Counted from the first letter of the stretch, positions 25,241 to 38,412 are shown. The stretch is DNA of 64,000 bases from Polytrichum commune (GCA_950295325.1 OX485809.1:20102144-20166143), one strand, 5' to 3'. Numbers and translations are program-made. Notes: generated by a model not told the origin, from the sequence alone.

Positions 25241-26019
25241 GATAGATTCTTCTCTTTATTGGCTTTCAAAACTTATCGCTCATCCAATAGCAGAGAGGAT
25301 ATCATAACTCGTCGATTTTTTTTATCATCCATGGATGCATGATCTCATTCGTAGTTCTCATATCATGTCCACGCTCTTATTAGTTAATATGGACTAGACA
25401 ACCAACGAGAAGGGAATGGAAGTCGATTATTAGTCATAACCAATAACTTCATGGTTGAAATTTGGGTATTTTGGATGAAATTGATGCTCCATGGATGTAG
25501 CATTATGACAAGTTATGATAACTCTTATGCTTTTGGATGAGTGATCACTTATGATTAATAGCCGACTCTAGTAGTTGGAAGACTTGTTGTGGGATCAATT
25601 TGTCATCCATTCTCCTCTTGCTTGGTATATAAGGTAGATGTGCCTAATTTGGTGCCTCTTCTTCAATGGACACCTATATTTGAGTGGTGAATGGTTGTGT
25701 GCGGATCTAAAAAACAAACACCAAGAAGACATGTGTTGAATTGAGATTGGACTACATGCTCTAGATTTATCAACCATCTAGACACAACAATCAACATAAC
25801 ATGGGGGTCCTACATGATCATTTTACATCTCGGAGAATCTTCACTTTGACAATGAATAGGTTATTCATTGTGAACTCCAAAAATTATGAGGAAAGTGGCT
25901 ATGGACATAATTTGCATTTGCTAATCATCTTGCGCTAATCGTATTTTCCATTCAAATCTCACTTATCTTAGTCCAAAGACTTTCGGACCATTCTTGCGTG
26001 CTCGTCCCACCTGTAATCG

Positions 26020-26063
<44 letters not shown>

Positions 26064-28000
26064 TTGATTCCATGTTGAGATAGAAAGACAACAATGAGGG
26101 CAAGATGCCCACCTCTTTTAATTGAGCCCCACCACCATTACCAAGGTAAAGGAGGTTGAGTGTAAATTGCAAAGTGTAAAACACACGGCAATTCACCTAG
26201 TGTAAAATGTTGCATAGACGTGCAATATCCAACATATTTTAAGGGGACAATTGATTTTGTGGGCATACATTTGAGGACCCTATAAATACATAATATTGGA
26301 ATTCATGCCTTCTGATGGGATGGTATGTTAATCTTAGATGTGAAGAACTTTTATATCCATAACTGTATATTTATCTTAAGAAATTGAAAACTTCGAAAGT
26401 GAACTAGAAGTAATAGAGCATTTTTCAAGATTCCAATACACAAAAACACAGCAATTAAAATTGCTTTTAGTATACATTTATTGATGAGATGTAGTGTAAA
26501 TCAAGTGACCATGAAAGGCATGCATAACATTTCCTTAAGATGACAACTAAGGTTCCAGAATTACTTCAATATTTCAAAGCAACAAAAGGAAGGGCAACCT
26601 CAAATTTGAGAGGTCCATGTGCAATATCTTCTATCAATCTATGATATCTATATCCTCGAATTTCATCAATGGCGAATGACTAGTTTGACTCTATCCTTGG
26701 TAGATGACATTAGGGTAAATCATTTAGTCTAAAACCAAGAAACGCTCACAAATCGGAGAATAATCAAATCTATTGTATTTGGCAATTTAGATCAAACCTA
26801 ATGACATGATTAAGCCAACTAGAGAACGATTGTTGAGAAAATCTATTTGGCCAGAGGATTTACCCTAAACCAACTTCAAAACAATCAAGAAATAAGCATC
26901 CATGCTTCCTCCTCACACAACAAGTTCCTAAATTCAAATTCAAAGCATTTCAAAGGGAAAAAAAAGATATGGTACTCACAACCTCACGTGACCACGCCAC
27001 TACGCCACACTCAAAACTTGTACACACCCTTTTTAGCCACACAACACATGAGAGAGAGGGGATGGAAATGAGCAACCCATTAGGGTTTTAGGAAGGTTAT
27101 TCCTCCTTCCCTAAGAGTTTCCTCAACGGATGAAATATTGAGTATTCTCAATGAAATTAATTTCATTATTTGGGTTGACGGGATAGAGATCATTCTTATT
27201 AGGCAAATCACACAAGGTCTCCCCAAGTGTTTACAACAATTTGGCATTTGTTGGTATTTTTCAAAAAACTAGTCCCAACAAACTCTTGATTTTCCTCTTG
27301 GGATATTTTTTCACATATGTTACACATAACTTTCTTAAATCACCTAATAACTAGTAGGCTAAGTTTCTTTAACCTAAGTATTAGGTATAAAGGCCATCCT
27401 TCGCTAATTATAACTTTGTTATATTTGTTCCTTTCAATAAATATTTGTCACCCTATGTTATATTCCACCCCTTTTTGGAAAATATTGGAAGTGAGCCCCC
27501 CAAGTAAAACATGACCCCAGATGTTTGTGATATATTCATCTCAATTGGGTCCATCTAGATTGATTATGGGTCTCTGATACTAATTTTAGAATAAAATTGT
27601 GTGTATTACATGGCAAATAACCAGAGATGCTACTCTAACCCTTGACACTCCTCATGTAACTCAAAACCTGGGTATGGGCACCGGACCTAGTGCTTTCCAT
27701 ATGCAAGGTCCACAAAGCATGATACTTTCACCAAAAGTAACTTAGAAACCTTCATTTCTTTCGAAGAAATCATTCATCTTGAAGACTCAGTACACCAAAT
27801 CCCAGGATTTATTTCGTAGACTCCGGCTGCTATGCTTCCAGGTTCAATACCGTGGTCGGTGAGCTCTGCAATCGAACAATAGCGCAGTCGACACACAGGG
27901 AGTAGGTAAGTACTTACATAGCTCCTACAAATCACCAACTCAAACAAACAATTGCACCTATTGGGGGTCCGGACGATATGGACGATCTGCTCTTCATTGG
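25241..28000. other. Intergenic, with (TA)n(GA)n microsatellite
   Basis: No gene recognised. A microsatellite (TA then GA) runs from 26,020 to 26,060. A TTAGGGTTT telo-box occurs at 27,080-27,088, about 1 kb before the likely 5' leader of the RNF170-like gene. Confidence 0.6.
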
Positions 28001-29287
28001 GTTTGTGCCTGCTCAACTTCTGCGTTTGGGTTACGACGAAACCACAACAACAAGCTTCTGCTGAGACAAACAGAATTTCTTGCACAAGAGAACAACGGAG
28101 GGTATGTATGTTGCAGAATTTTTGATTTGTGTAGTTGGTTTTTGTGCACCGAACGCCTCTGGTTTTTGTCATGGAGTAAGGCTTGTGGGTTATGTGCTTT
28201 TTAGGGTTTTCTTGAGCAGAAATGATCTATTGTGGTATAAGAATCTGTCCCGGAACTTCACACAGAATTTCCATCTTAAATCAAAGAAATGGGTGTTTTG
28301 AATGTTTTTAGTATGTGGCAAGCACAGTAGCAAGTGTTTTTGACAGGTAAATTGTGAAAAGTAAATTGTATTTGACAAAGTGGTTTTATCTGATGATGTG
28401 ATGAAAATCCTATTTGCTGTGGTTGCAGGAAATTTTTGGTGGATTGAGGTGTTTAGGTCAGGATCAGGTGCTTTCCCAGGTATGGATATCTCTTCTTATA
28501 AGTCTTCTCATATGATTGCATGATAATTGTAAGTAAGGAAATTGTGAATATGAATATTAATACGCCGCACCTGCAGACTGATGTGCACATCTGTGAGCAG
28601 ATCCTTCAATTCATGCTATGCAAAAGATCCTCAAGTCGTCAGTGACGACGCTGCATTAATACATTGCTACCCCAAAGAGTTTTCTTTTCACGTGTCCAAG
28701 TGTTCTATTACACGCTGTCACTGCAGTCTAAATCTCTGTGGAAGAATGCTGTTTTTGCTAGGTTTTTAGACCACTACCCAAAGTCTCAACTCTTTTAGGA
28801 GCTGATTGCAATCATCACCCACAAAGTTTGATGTATTTTGTCTTTTCAAAGAAATGCCTGCTCCTTTGCTATCTAAATATGTAACAGTCAGTAGGCAATC
28901 CTTTCAAGTATTTTGTGTCTTTGCAGTTCCAAAGAGTCTTTTTTCTTGTTGGTTAAGTTGTTCTATTTCTTGTGGTTTACTTACAACCCACGCTTCTAAA
29001 GGAGTTATGTTTCTGGCCTATCAAGTTATAGCATTCTCAAGTGGATCATTGATACTGGAGACTCTTGTAGTGCATCATTGTCTTGATGTTGTTGGCGCGC
29101 CCTAAATTTGCTTGGATCAGTCACCAACTTACACAACAGATCTCATTGAACTAGAAATTTCTTAGAGCCCTCTGATATATTTCATTCCAATTTCTGTTTT
29201 ATTTTTGGTAGATGTACTGAGGGTGAGCTGATTAGTGCATTTGCTTATGTGCTGAACAGGACAGCCAACGCCAGCTGTTTGACACAC

Positions 29288-30905
29288 ATGGAAGCGCCTC
29301 CGGATAATGACTATTGTTCGGTTTGCCATGATTCTTTCACATTGCCCTGTCAGGCCAATTGTGCTCACTGGTTTTGTGGTAAGTTGTGTATTGGGACCCT
29401 ATCTTTGGTGATATCACTCTTTGAAATTTTTTTTACTGACAATATCTCCTTCATCTTATTCATGTTGCCTCCCTGCCCTGTTCAAGACTAATTGTAGGTT
29501 TGGTTGTTTTGAAAATCTTTCAAAAGGGGCTTAGATAAGTTACTTGAGATCATTGAAGCTTGTGAGATCTGTTGACATGTTTGTGATTGATTGGGATGGC
29601 AGCGGAGTGCATATTAAGAGTGTGGCAACATAGCTCAGTGCTAGAGCCATGTAAATGTCCAATCTGTCGCCGTGCAATCACACTACTCATTCCTTTTGAG
29701 GCAAATTTAATGGGAGAACATCAACCTGATTTGGATGTCGATCGCATAGTCCAGAACCTGGCCAAGTACAACCGCATTTTTGGGGGTGGTCCTGTCAGTT
29801 TCTTGCAGGTAATTTAAAAAAAAAATCTTGTTTGGATCATCAACCTGCTTGTATGTTGTTGTTCCCTGAGCAGGAAATTGTGAAGGATTCAGGAATGCAA
29901 GTTATAATGGGCATATCTGTAAAAAAAATCTGGTGATTGGCATTGTGCAGAGAGCTCGTGATATGCCTCTGCTGCTGCGACGCATGCTTTGGGAGCTGAT
30001 GGATCCACAACGAGCAATACCTCTTGTTCATCGCACTCGAATTCTCTTCTTTGTAAGTGTTTTGAGCCTCCTACCCGATTCTTACCTCCAAATAACCACA
30101 TTCGGATTCTTGTATCCATTTTTGTTCATGGTATCTATAGATTCGTTGGTAGGATATTTTTCATAGACCTTCAATAACAAGGCATCAAGGTGGCAATAAT
30201 GATGACAGTGATGTCTCATGGAAGACAAGAAAAGGTCTTTCTATAATTTCTTGTTTTGTAAAAGAGGATTAAAGGGTCCATTCTCTTTATGTGATTGGAC
30301 TTGGGTTATACAACAATGGTAGCAATCCTTGCCTGCTGTAAGTACTCACAGAAAATATGGGGTGTCATGGCAACACATTTCTGTTTTGTTCATCAGGTGG
30401 ACACATTGTTGCAGAGGACTGATCATTCTTTCTTACTGTACATAGTATTTGTAAATTACATATATATGTGTGCATGTTTGTGCATTACAGCTGGTATTGC
30501 TAGCGCTGTACGTGTTCTCGCCGTTCGATGTTATTCCCGAAGGTATGTCATTTATCTACTTTTGCCCAAATCATATGGATTGGTTAAAGTAGGAGGATCT
30601 ATGTTGGTGCAGAGTATTCTACTGATTTATGGATTTGAGGACAAGCAATACATCCCATTCTGTGTTGAAAGTCTGGATCCTTGGACTGGGAGGTAGGGAA
30701 CAATATATTATGGGCAGTTTGCGCAAGTTCATAGTGGTTTTAAGGTCTCTAATTGTCAGAAATTGCTGTGATGATTGGTTGGACAGGGGTGCTTGGACTG
30801 GTGGGACTGTTGGATGATGTTTTGGTAGTAATAATGGTGCTATTCTATTTAGCTATGCTGTATCGATCAACACTTGTTCTGCACCATGGAGGCCACATGG
30901 ATTAA
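29288..30905 (+). CDS. RNF170: RNF170-like RING E3 ubiquitin ligase (ER membrane)
   Basis: Coding exons 29288-29378, 29603-29808, 29951-30052, 30491-30542 and 30787-30905 join in frame at GT-AG sites into 189 aa. The C3HC4 RING is complete: C10, C13, C25, H27, C30, C33, C49, C52 (DYCSVCHDSF ... NCAHWFCAEC ... CKCPICRRAITLL). The C-terminal half has a DUF1232-like region, with RARDMPLLLRRMLWELMDP, then LYVFSPFDVIPE and two hydrophobic stretches (about 134-150 and 156-175) ending HHGGHMD. This is the RNF170 layout. In animals the family is an ER E3 ligase (inositol-trisphosphate receptor turnover); plant substrates are not known to me. The ATG at 29,288 gives MEAPPDNDYCSVC, the usual start in plant homologues. 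Likely non-coding leader exons lie upstream (one ending near 28,101 at GTATGT, one at 28,429-28,479), so the 5' leader is probably spliced. Confidence 0.92.
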
Positions 30906-31779
30906 GGAGACTAGGTCTTGCAGGTTCTTACCTTTCAGCAGGGCAAAAGTGTGTCTAGCACTGTGGATTACAGCTTATTAGTGTGCCTTGTGCTTTTGAG
31001 CACATTCTAGCAACTCCTGTTTAATACCTTGAAAGAATCTCTAATTGGAATCATAGACCTCAAGGTGTGTCACGTTATTATGGAAACTTGACAACCACAC
31101 TAGAGCTCTTTAAGTTATCCACCCAAAGAATGCACCTGTAGACCTCAAATTAGTTTAGGCGTGTGCCTATGTCATCCTGAAGTTCTTGTAGGAGATCCAT
31201 GTGGCAGTGAGCACAACTTTGAATTTTCATAGTTTTTTCTTTATCTCTGTTTTTGCCATCCGACCTTATGATCAGATATATAGGACCCCCAGAATATTTA
31301 TGGTCAACTTGGGTTTACCATGAGATCAACACACAAATTTGTGAAAGCTTTGTGCAAGTCTATGTGTCAGTTGCAAAAGATGCTCTGAGATTGAGCCACT
31401 CAGAAGATAAGTGCAACCCAATCTATGTGTTCCTGCATAGAAGAGTTGTCCAGGCACCCAAAGTAGTCCTGCTGATTATAATGAAAATTTGGAGACTTTG
31501 TACAATCCGAGAAGACTCTGAAGTATTTTAAATGCTGAACCCTTTGGTTCACATTCAACCATGTCAAATTTATTTGCAATCCGGCTCGGGAGGGCAAACC
31601 CTGGGGTGGCTCTGGTGGAGTTTTGAAATAGCAATGGGGAACATTGATCCACAAAGCTCAATGATCTTCTAGGTTTTTCAGGAACTTGTCTTCAATTCAG
31701 CTGAAACTCTGAATTGTGAAACATATTCCTGTTTCAAATAGCTACTTAAAGACTCTGATAGCTATATTCTAAAACAGAG
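30906..31779. other. Downstream flank of the RNF170-like gene
   Basis: Probably the 3' untranslated region of the RNF170-like gene followed by spacer. ORFs on both strands here show no domain. Confidence 0.45.
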
Positions 31780-34700
31780 GGTGATTATGGCAACATTCGC
31801 TCCAGAGGGTACTGTTGAGCTCGGGGAATGTTCTAGTGGACATGATATCGCCAAATCAAGCAGGTGTGAATACAGAACTTCACCTCTCAGTGTATTTGCA
31901 TGTTCAGTTTCTCACTTGCGCAGCAGGATGAGGTGGAATACACTACAGTACTTCTCGGTGCACATAAAGTTGTAGAACCTCTATATACATACACGTGTTA
32001 CCTCATGACCTTCAGTAATGTAATCAAGTCAACCATCTGGAAAACCTGATGTGTTCACTTTATTTTTCACAATTGGATTGCAGCTATAGAGACCAACTGC
32101 ATTCGAATTCTATCTTCCAGATGTTCCTTAGCCATGCTGGAACCGAGAAAGATTTTGTGGAGCAACTGTGAAGATTTGGAGAACATATATCCCTGTCGTA
32201 CTTATTTTGATAAGGATGGAGATTCGTTGCCAAAGGGTGAGAAGTTTCTGAATCGAATCTCCTTTCCTGCTCAGGAATGCCAGGTGGCTGTTGTGGTGAT
32301 TTCAGAGAGTTACTTCAGACGCAAGTGGCCCATGAAAGAGTTGCCAAAATTTGTTCAGGCTCAAAGCCAATTTTCTGAGTTGAAGGTTTTGCCACTATTT
32401 TACAAGCTCTAGGTGGAGGAATTGAAAGAGCAAGAGAGGCAAGATGAGTGGTTGAAAGAATGGGAGACATGGACCGGTAAAGATCGAGAATCAGCACAGA
32501 GAGCCTGGAGACTTGGAAAGATGCAATGAGGAGTATCTATGCTGAGAATGGCATCCAATTTAGTGTTGGAGACTGTGAAATAGCGTACAGGAAGAGAATT
32601 GTGCAAGCTATTTGCAAGTTGGTGCCTCCAGTGACTCAATTTGACGTCTCACATGTGGAAGGCAAAGAGTGCATTTGTAACTTCTTTCAACTTGAAGGTG
32701 GCTCATGCAATTGCTTATTTTTGTCAATCTCTAGGATTCCTTACAATCAGTAAAGTTGCGAGGCAATAAGTTATTGAGGTCTATTGAAGACATGCATCCT
32801 TCTCGAGTTATGTTTTCATAAATGCAAATTATGTGACCAATTTGTTATATGCGATTTGACCAGAAATTCGAGCCGTTGGATGAAGTATCCCCCCCTTGCT
32901 CTTTGGGAATGTATGGGGTGGGAGGTATGGGAAAGATGACCATGAGTAAGGTGTTGTGTAACAAGTATTCTTCCAAGTTCTTGGCAAAAGTGGGTCATGT
33001 GGAGTTGAATAGTGACAGTATTTTCAAATTATAAGAGAGATTGTTGCAATTGCTAACCAATTGGAAGGAAGACTATTTGACAGGCAAAGTGACTGATGCA
33101 AACCAGGTGCGACCTCTCTATCAAAGTATGTGAAGTTTGCTACCTTGTAGTCTCGTGCGCTGGATTGATGGAAGCCTACTTTCAAGTTTTCTGATTTGTG
33201 AGAGAGTGATGAATCTTGCTGAACACTTGTGAAAATGAATCTCTTCACTGCAAGCACAATAGTTCATGGAGATAAATATTGAAAAATGTTCTCTTACCTG
33301 GATCCAATGTCTATGCAGAGTCGCATCCTTCTCATTGAATGTGTATTCAGGCATCAGCTCTTCTTGGTTGTGGATAATGTTTGCGACCAGCTAACATCAA
33401 TAGAAGAAGCAAAGTCATATTTATCATTGCCATTTAAGGACGGCAGTGTGGTGCTAGTCACGGCGTGCAGTCTTTGCATCTTGAAACTCTTGAGAAATGT
33501 AACATGGAAATAGTGTTTTTCGACTCCGTTCTTGGATACCCAAGCAGCCACAAAGTTTTTTGTCAATTGTGCAGGTTCTAACTTAGCACAGTTAATGCTA
33601 AGTTAACTGTGAAGAGAGGGCTTTCACAGAAACATATGTTGCTACTTGCTACTTTCCATTGGAAGGTCACAGGTCCAGTCACAAGGATCATGCACTGGCA
33701 CTGAAGGTTCTAGGAGGTTATATTGGACAACATACCAAGGCTTGGGAGAATATCGATTCAAAGAACATGGGTGTGCATCAAAAAATAGAGCCACTTTTCT
33801 CGGTGTTGGAAATTGGATGGGAAGCAATATCTGCGAAGTGTTGGACCATATTTCTAGATCTAGAACTGCTTCACATTGAAGATGTTTGTAAGCTGGTGGG
33901 GAAGTATTTCTGGCAATTTGAAGATTGGACAGGAAATAATGGACAGGAAAGAAACTCAGGGAGTCGGTACGTACAGATCTGCAAGTGGGTGCACTTCATC
34001 ATTCCTTTATTTCATTGGCATGTTTGTGCCCAGGGGGAGGTCACTCCATCCTATTACACAACAATTTGCCTTGTGAATAACTGTGTGTAATTGATGGCTG
34101 TACATGTTGGCATTGCAGATGGAGATATTGACGAGAAAATGTCTCCTGAACCAAGATCTCAAAGATTATTGGGGTGTATCAGTCCATGGTCTCTTCATTG
34201 AACTTGCAACTCTTATTGCCAGAACGTCAACCCACTCACGGAGGTGTATCCTTCATGGTAAAGGGGATGAACACTATCATCATTGGAAAAGAGTCACTAT
34301 TCGCTCAAGGAATATTACCAAACTTGCAAAGCTGCAATTCTGCGAATGCTCCACACAAGTTGAGCAAATGAGAGTGGTCAATTGTAAGTATTTGATGAGG
34401 GTGGATGTGAGAGGCACGAAGGGTCTCCACAGTATCGAGCTTATTGGCTGTGACTCTTTGGATCAAGTTTGCATTGACATGGAAGGTTGCCTAGTCAAAA
34501 CATTTCCCAAGTATGAAAGGTTTGGTATCCTTGCAGGTTTGTTATCGGGTTGTCAATTCAGCATCCCATGCATTTTCCAACAGCTAGTGATCCACCAGAT
34601 TTACATGACTGCACATCTGTACAGCGTATCCAAAACTGTTTCCCGATTTTGGTAGTGCAAAAAACTCAAGGTCAGTGTATGGATATCATTGGAAGAAGGT

Positions 34701-35260
34701 AAAGATGTTGCCAGGCCTTTCCAAGTTGACAGGATTGCAAAACCTCTACCTCCATAGAGTGGCCTTCATTGACATTCCCAATCTGAATTACTGAACAAAC
34801 TGGAAACAAACCAGTGCAGTGACCTCAAGACTCTTCCTGATTTGGGTAGTCTGACACTCTTACATACGCCCGATCTTTCTTGGTACAGCCAACTGAAAAG
34901 CTTTCCAGGCTTCAGGGAGCACACAAATCTGACTTTGCTACGGCACCTCTGCCTTTCTAATTGCAGAAAGCTCAGGGACTGTTGAAGGCCTAAGCAAACT
35001 CAGGGACTTGGAATCACTTGACTTCAAAAATGCAGGACACTAAAGTGGTTCCTGGGTGTGCGTGAGCTCACAAACTTGGATTTGCTGGTTTGGAGCGGAT
35101 GCACTCAAATTTGTGAGAGTCGTGGCCTTGAGAACCTCCAGGAGCTCAGCTTCTTCAGGTGCGATGACACAAGCAAAAGTTCCTCCCTGATCTGAGCATG
35201 CTGACATTTCTTAATGTATCAAATACACCTGGGAAAGTATTGGAAGTATACCGAGGATGC
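31780..35260 (+). pseudogene. TIR-NB-ARC-LRR immune receptor pseudogene
   Basis: Domains of an intracellular TNL receptor occur in order but in shifting frames. TIR: FLSHAGTEKDFVEQL (32,125-32,170), YFDKDGDSLPKGEKF, VAVVVISESYFRRKWPMKEL, LPLFYKL, then a stop at 32,410. Its tail AYRKRIVQAICKLVPP appears in another frame (32,580-32,640). NB-ARC: P-loop GMYGVGGMGKMTMSK (32,907-32,950; the usual GKT threonine reads M), kinase-2 QLFLVVDNVCD (33,355-33,390), GSVVLVTA (33,440-33,465) and the GLPL-like ALALKVLGGYIG (33,690-33,725). Leucine-rich fragments follow (34,104-34,655 and 34,700-35,200). I count at least five frame breaks or stops across TIR and NB-ARC, so no full receptor can be made. A possible true intron lies at 33,108-33,317. 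A first exon may begin with the ATG at 31,787. Confidence 0.8.
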
Positions 35261-36064
35261 TGACCCATCTCTATATGAGATGTTGCCCTATTGTCACAAA
35301 TTTACCGAACCTTGGGTCTTTTCCAGGTCTTATAATTGTTGATATATAACACTCCCACTGTGTTCTCATTTCTAGATTTCACAAGCAGCTCATTGATAAA
35401 GGGATTCTTTGTCACACAATATGTCAACAGGATTATAGGCAAGCAGATTTGACAATTGATGAAAGTATCACCCTTGGTTGATGAGGGTTTCCTGTTACAG
35501 TTCTGTACAACATAGTGATTCAGAACTTGTTGATGGTGATGATGGTAGTCCATCAAATCTTGTTGTTTCCACTTTTCAAGTGCAACAACGCCAACAAGGG
35601 GAACAGAGAGAGATGATAATCACAGCGGTCAATCTTAGCTCTGGGATATATGCAATATTCCATCTTGCTTCTTCTAGATTTAACTGCCTGCTGTATTTTC
35701 AACATCTAGTGTAGAGTATATATAGGAGTAAATGTAGAGTAAACGGTTCATTATTTGCATGTTATGGTTTGCCTTTCCTTCAATGAAGGTAGTAGCCCTT
35801 CTGGCAATTAGGCACTTCTCCTGTCACACTTCATCCTGGCATTTTTATTCATGGTACTTGTTGATTCATTCATCGTTATTATAGTGTTTATGTGAATGAG
35901 CTGTTGGCAATAATGTGAACGTGCCTTACTTGCATGTAGTGGAATCTGTTAGTGGGTATAGAGCAATTATGAGGAGCTTCCAGTTCAAGGTGAAAGCCAA
36001 GTCACCGTCAAGGAACCCACCATGAAAGAAAGAAAAGAAAGATGATTTTGATGTTGCCACTGGT
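35261..36064. other. Spacer after the TNL pseudogene
   Basis: No recognised gene. A short plus-strand ORF (35,478-35,714) has no domain; it may be an eroded 3' exon of the resistance gene. Confidence 0.4.
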
Positions 36065-36434
36065 TTGAATCATGGTGTTGCTTCATTTTTTGAGTTGCTC
36101 CAAGTCTATGTGTAATCCCAAAACGGGCAATACGAGAATTAGAAGAGGGCCCCCAAAGACTAATGCCTCTTTCTGGAGGTGAGCACCTTGAACAGGTGTG
36201 AACAAGTCAGCTTGCACCTATCTCCCCTAAGGGCAAGCCCCTAGGTTCCCCTTTGATTGAAAATATCCAGTTCACATGGATACCCCCACTATGATTAGGT
36301 AGACCATAGATGGTAGGGTGCATGAGATTTGGTGTGCGAGGGAGCTCACCCATCCGAGTACTACTTTGACTGTAGGCAGCTTAACCTCGGAGTTCCCATA
36401 GGATCTAGGTTAAGGCCTTGGGTTTAAGCTACCC
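36065..36434 (-). mobile_element. 5S-rRNA-headed retroelement, copy C (complete head)
   Basis: Read on the minus strand, the head runs 36,434 to 36,316 (119 nt, against about 120 for 5S rRNA). It keeps the 5S core GATCCTATGGGAACTCCG, GTTAAGCTGCCTA, then AGTAGTACTCGGATGGGTGA, the internal control region that TFIIIA/Pol III uses, and ends TGCACCC. The tail (36,315 to about 36,065) matches copies A and B: TATGGTCTACCTAATCATAG, AGGGGCTTGCCC, CACCTGTTCAAGGTGCTCAC. No LTR pair is seen. The three copies share a head-plus-tail architecture, so this is a dispersed family rather than a stray 5S pseudogene. Confidence 0.8.
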
Positions 36435-36591
36435 ATAACCGCCATGAATGTTAAGGGTCAACTCGCTTTGGGTCCTGGGAACAATTAGGAATTAAGACAA
36501 ATTGCTTGTTTGATTTTGACCATCACTAAAGAAAGAATGAACATTAATGTAAACGACATACATATGTATTATATATATGATGTATGTTAAC

Positions 36592-36685
36592 TACCTCATA
36601 GCCATCAATACCTCCCACAATGCATTGCAGTTCCTTGTATGAGAGTAGTGTTGTTAATGCTACTAGATTTGATATGTCAATAGTT
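36592..36685 (-). pseudogene. Fragment of RRP45 exon 3
   Basis: On the minus strand about 31 codons read ISNLVALTTLLSYKELQCIV and GGIDGYEVV, matching ANLAALAALLSYRRPECTVG GDDGQEI of the intact RRP45 gene 9 kb away. Roughly three quarters of the bases match by eye. Only exon 3 is recognisable; sequence on either side does not match exons 2 or 4. A truncated copy (segmental or captured) is the best explanation. No start or splice partner is visible. Confidence 0.7.
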
Positions 36686-36785
36686 TTGTGCACCCATTTC
36701 CATCGATTCGTTAAACAATCAGCAATTTTAATCTCTAGCATGGGGTAAACTAATGTTGGATTGCTAGGTGAGATTACAATTAATC

Positions 36786-37989
36786 CGTAGCCTTGAGAAT
36801 TTTTGGAAGGTGTGGAACACGGGACTCGGCTGTTGTTAAACTATCTTGAGATGTATTGTTGGCTACTAATTTCAAGATTGCATATCTAAAGCTATGTAAT
36901 TTTAATCAACTTGATTTATGTAAAAAAAGCTATGTTATGTGCAAGGATTGCATCCACCATTTACATCTATGATTTATTGAGTACACTTTTTGGTATACTC
37001 ATTTTCTCTTTTTGGCAAGATTGTAAGTCCATCTTATGACCAATTCCAATTGGGTTGATGTTTAGTAAGCATATAGCTCGTGTGTCATTCTACACTATTT
37101 GGGAACTTGCGAAGTGTCAAAATCTTTATAACCCACCTTATTTAGTAGGTCTCATTTATAAACTTTTGGCTATATTCTTGTGTTGCCCAAGGGTGAAAGG
37201 CTAAACTCAAACCTTCAACTGACATACAAAATGTGATTGGATTGACCTAATATTTTGTGGACATGCACTCATGCTAGTTAATTTTCAATCAATAGGGTCA
37301 AAGCTTTCATTTTCACTTTAGATTTGGTGTGAAGGAAGCAAACTTTAGCATTGGTCAAGGGAAAACCCAAAATTGACCAATATAGGCTTGTGCATTTAGG
37401 GTCTTAAGCTCTATTGGTTGACAAAAGACTTTAAGGGTTAAGGATCCTATCAAATAGAACTCTTATTCATGAATACCTACATCCCAACACTACATGGCAT
37501 TCAAACATCCATCCTCGTTGAATGCCAAACCTGATCCATGATGAATCATTCTTGTAGTGCATCTTAAGGTGTTTCCAAACCATCTAACCGATTAAACATG
37601 AGCACAAAGTTCAAGGTTGTAAATTGCAAAGTCTTTCCAAGAATGAATGGTGAGTAAATAGCAATCTCCCTAAAATCTTTGGCAAAATTCATTGCATGAG
37701 GAGACCTTCTTGTATAACATTTCAAGATCATTGCCAATGTGTTTAAATAGTTAACATCAAATTGACAACCAATTGAACAAAAAAAGAACATCCAGAAGTT
37801 TAGATTCTCAAATCATTAAGTTATAATTGAAGTTAGACTCTTTGAATGTTGATCCCTCTTTCAAACATTGACCATCAAATTTTGCACAAATGAGCAAAGT
37901 GTCCTTGCTCACTCACATTATATCATATCTAAGAGGATCATGCCACTCTAACTATCAAATTCAGATGAAGTAAGTAGAGTAGAGTAGAG
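36786..37989. other. Intergenic, no gene recognised
   Basis: AT-rich sequence with short ORFs only. A GTAGA pentamer run at about 37,973-37,990 abuts the MITE copy that follows. Confidence 0.5.
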
Positions 37990-38346
37990 TAGTGCCCATA
38001 ACTTATCACTTAAGAGATTTTGTGTTAAATATGGAGAAGCATAAGGTAATGCAAACTTTTCATTCGTAGAAAGATAGAAATAAGGAGGACAACAATTTTA
38101 TTCCATAATTGAAATTACTATGAATTTTTAAAGCCAAAAGTTGGTCCGAACATATTACCAATGTCTAGAGTTTGCCATAACCGTTCGTTTTAACTGCTTA
38201 TTCCTCTTCACTTTAGCATTCAAAACCAAGCATGTGTCATGGCAACACTGGTTTTGGCTTGATCAAAATTCAGTCCCCATTTTGATCAAAATTTGGGTAC
38301 CCTATAGATTGCCGACGGGGTCTTGATTGAGAATAGGCACCTCTAC
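37990..38346. mobile_element. MITE-like DNA element, copy 2 (worn)
   Basis: Aligns end to end with the 18,000-18,358 element in the same orientation (shared CACTTAAGAGATT, AAAGTTGGTCC, TAGAGTTTGCCATAACCG, ATCAAAATT). The right end TAGGCACCTCTAC (38,334-38,346) retains most of the terminal repeat. The left end GTAGTGCCCATAAC has eroded and fused to a GTAGA microsatellite. Confidence 0.8.
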
Positions 38347-38412
38347 TATACTTGACATAAAATATAATTTAATTTCTCTACAATACACTAGCTAAGGTTA
38401 GAAACCACTAAA

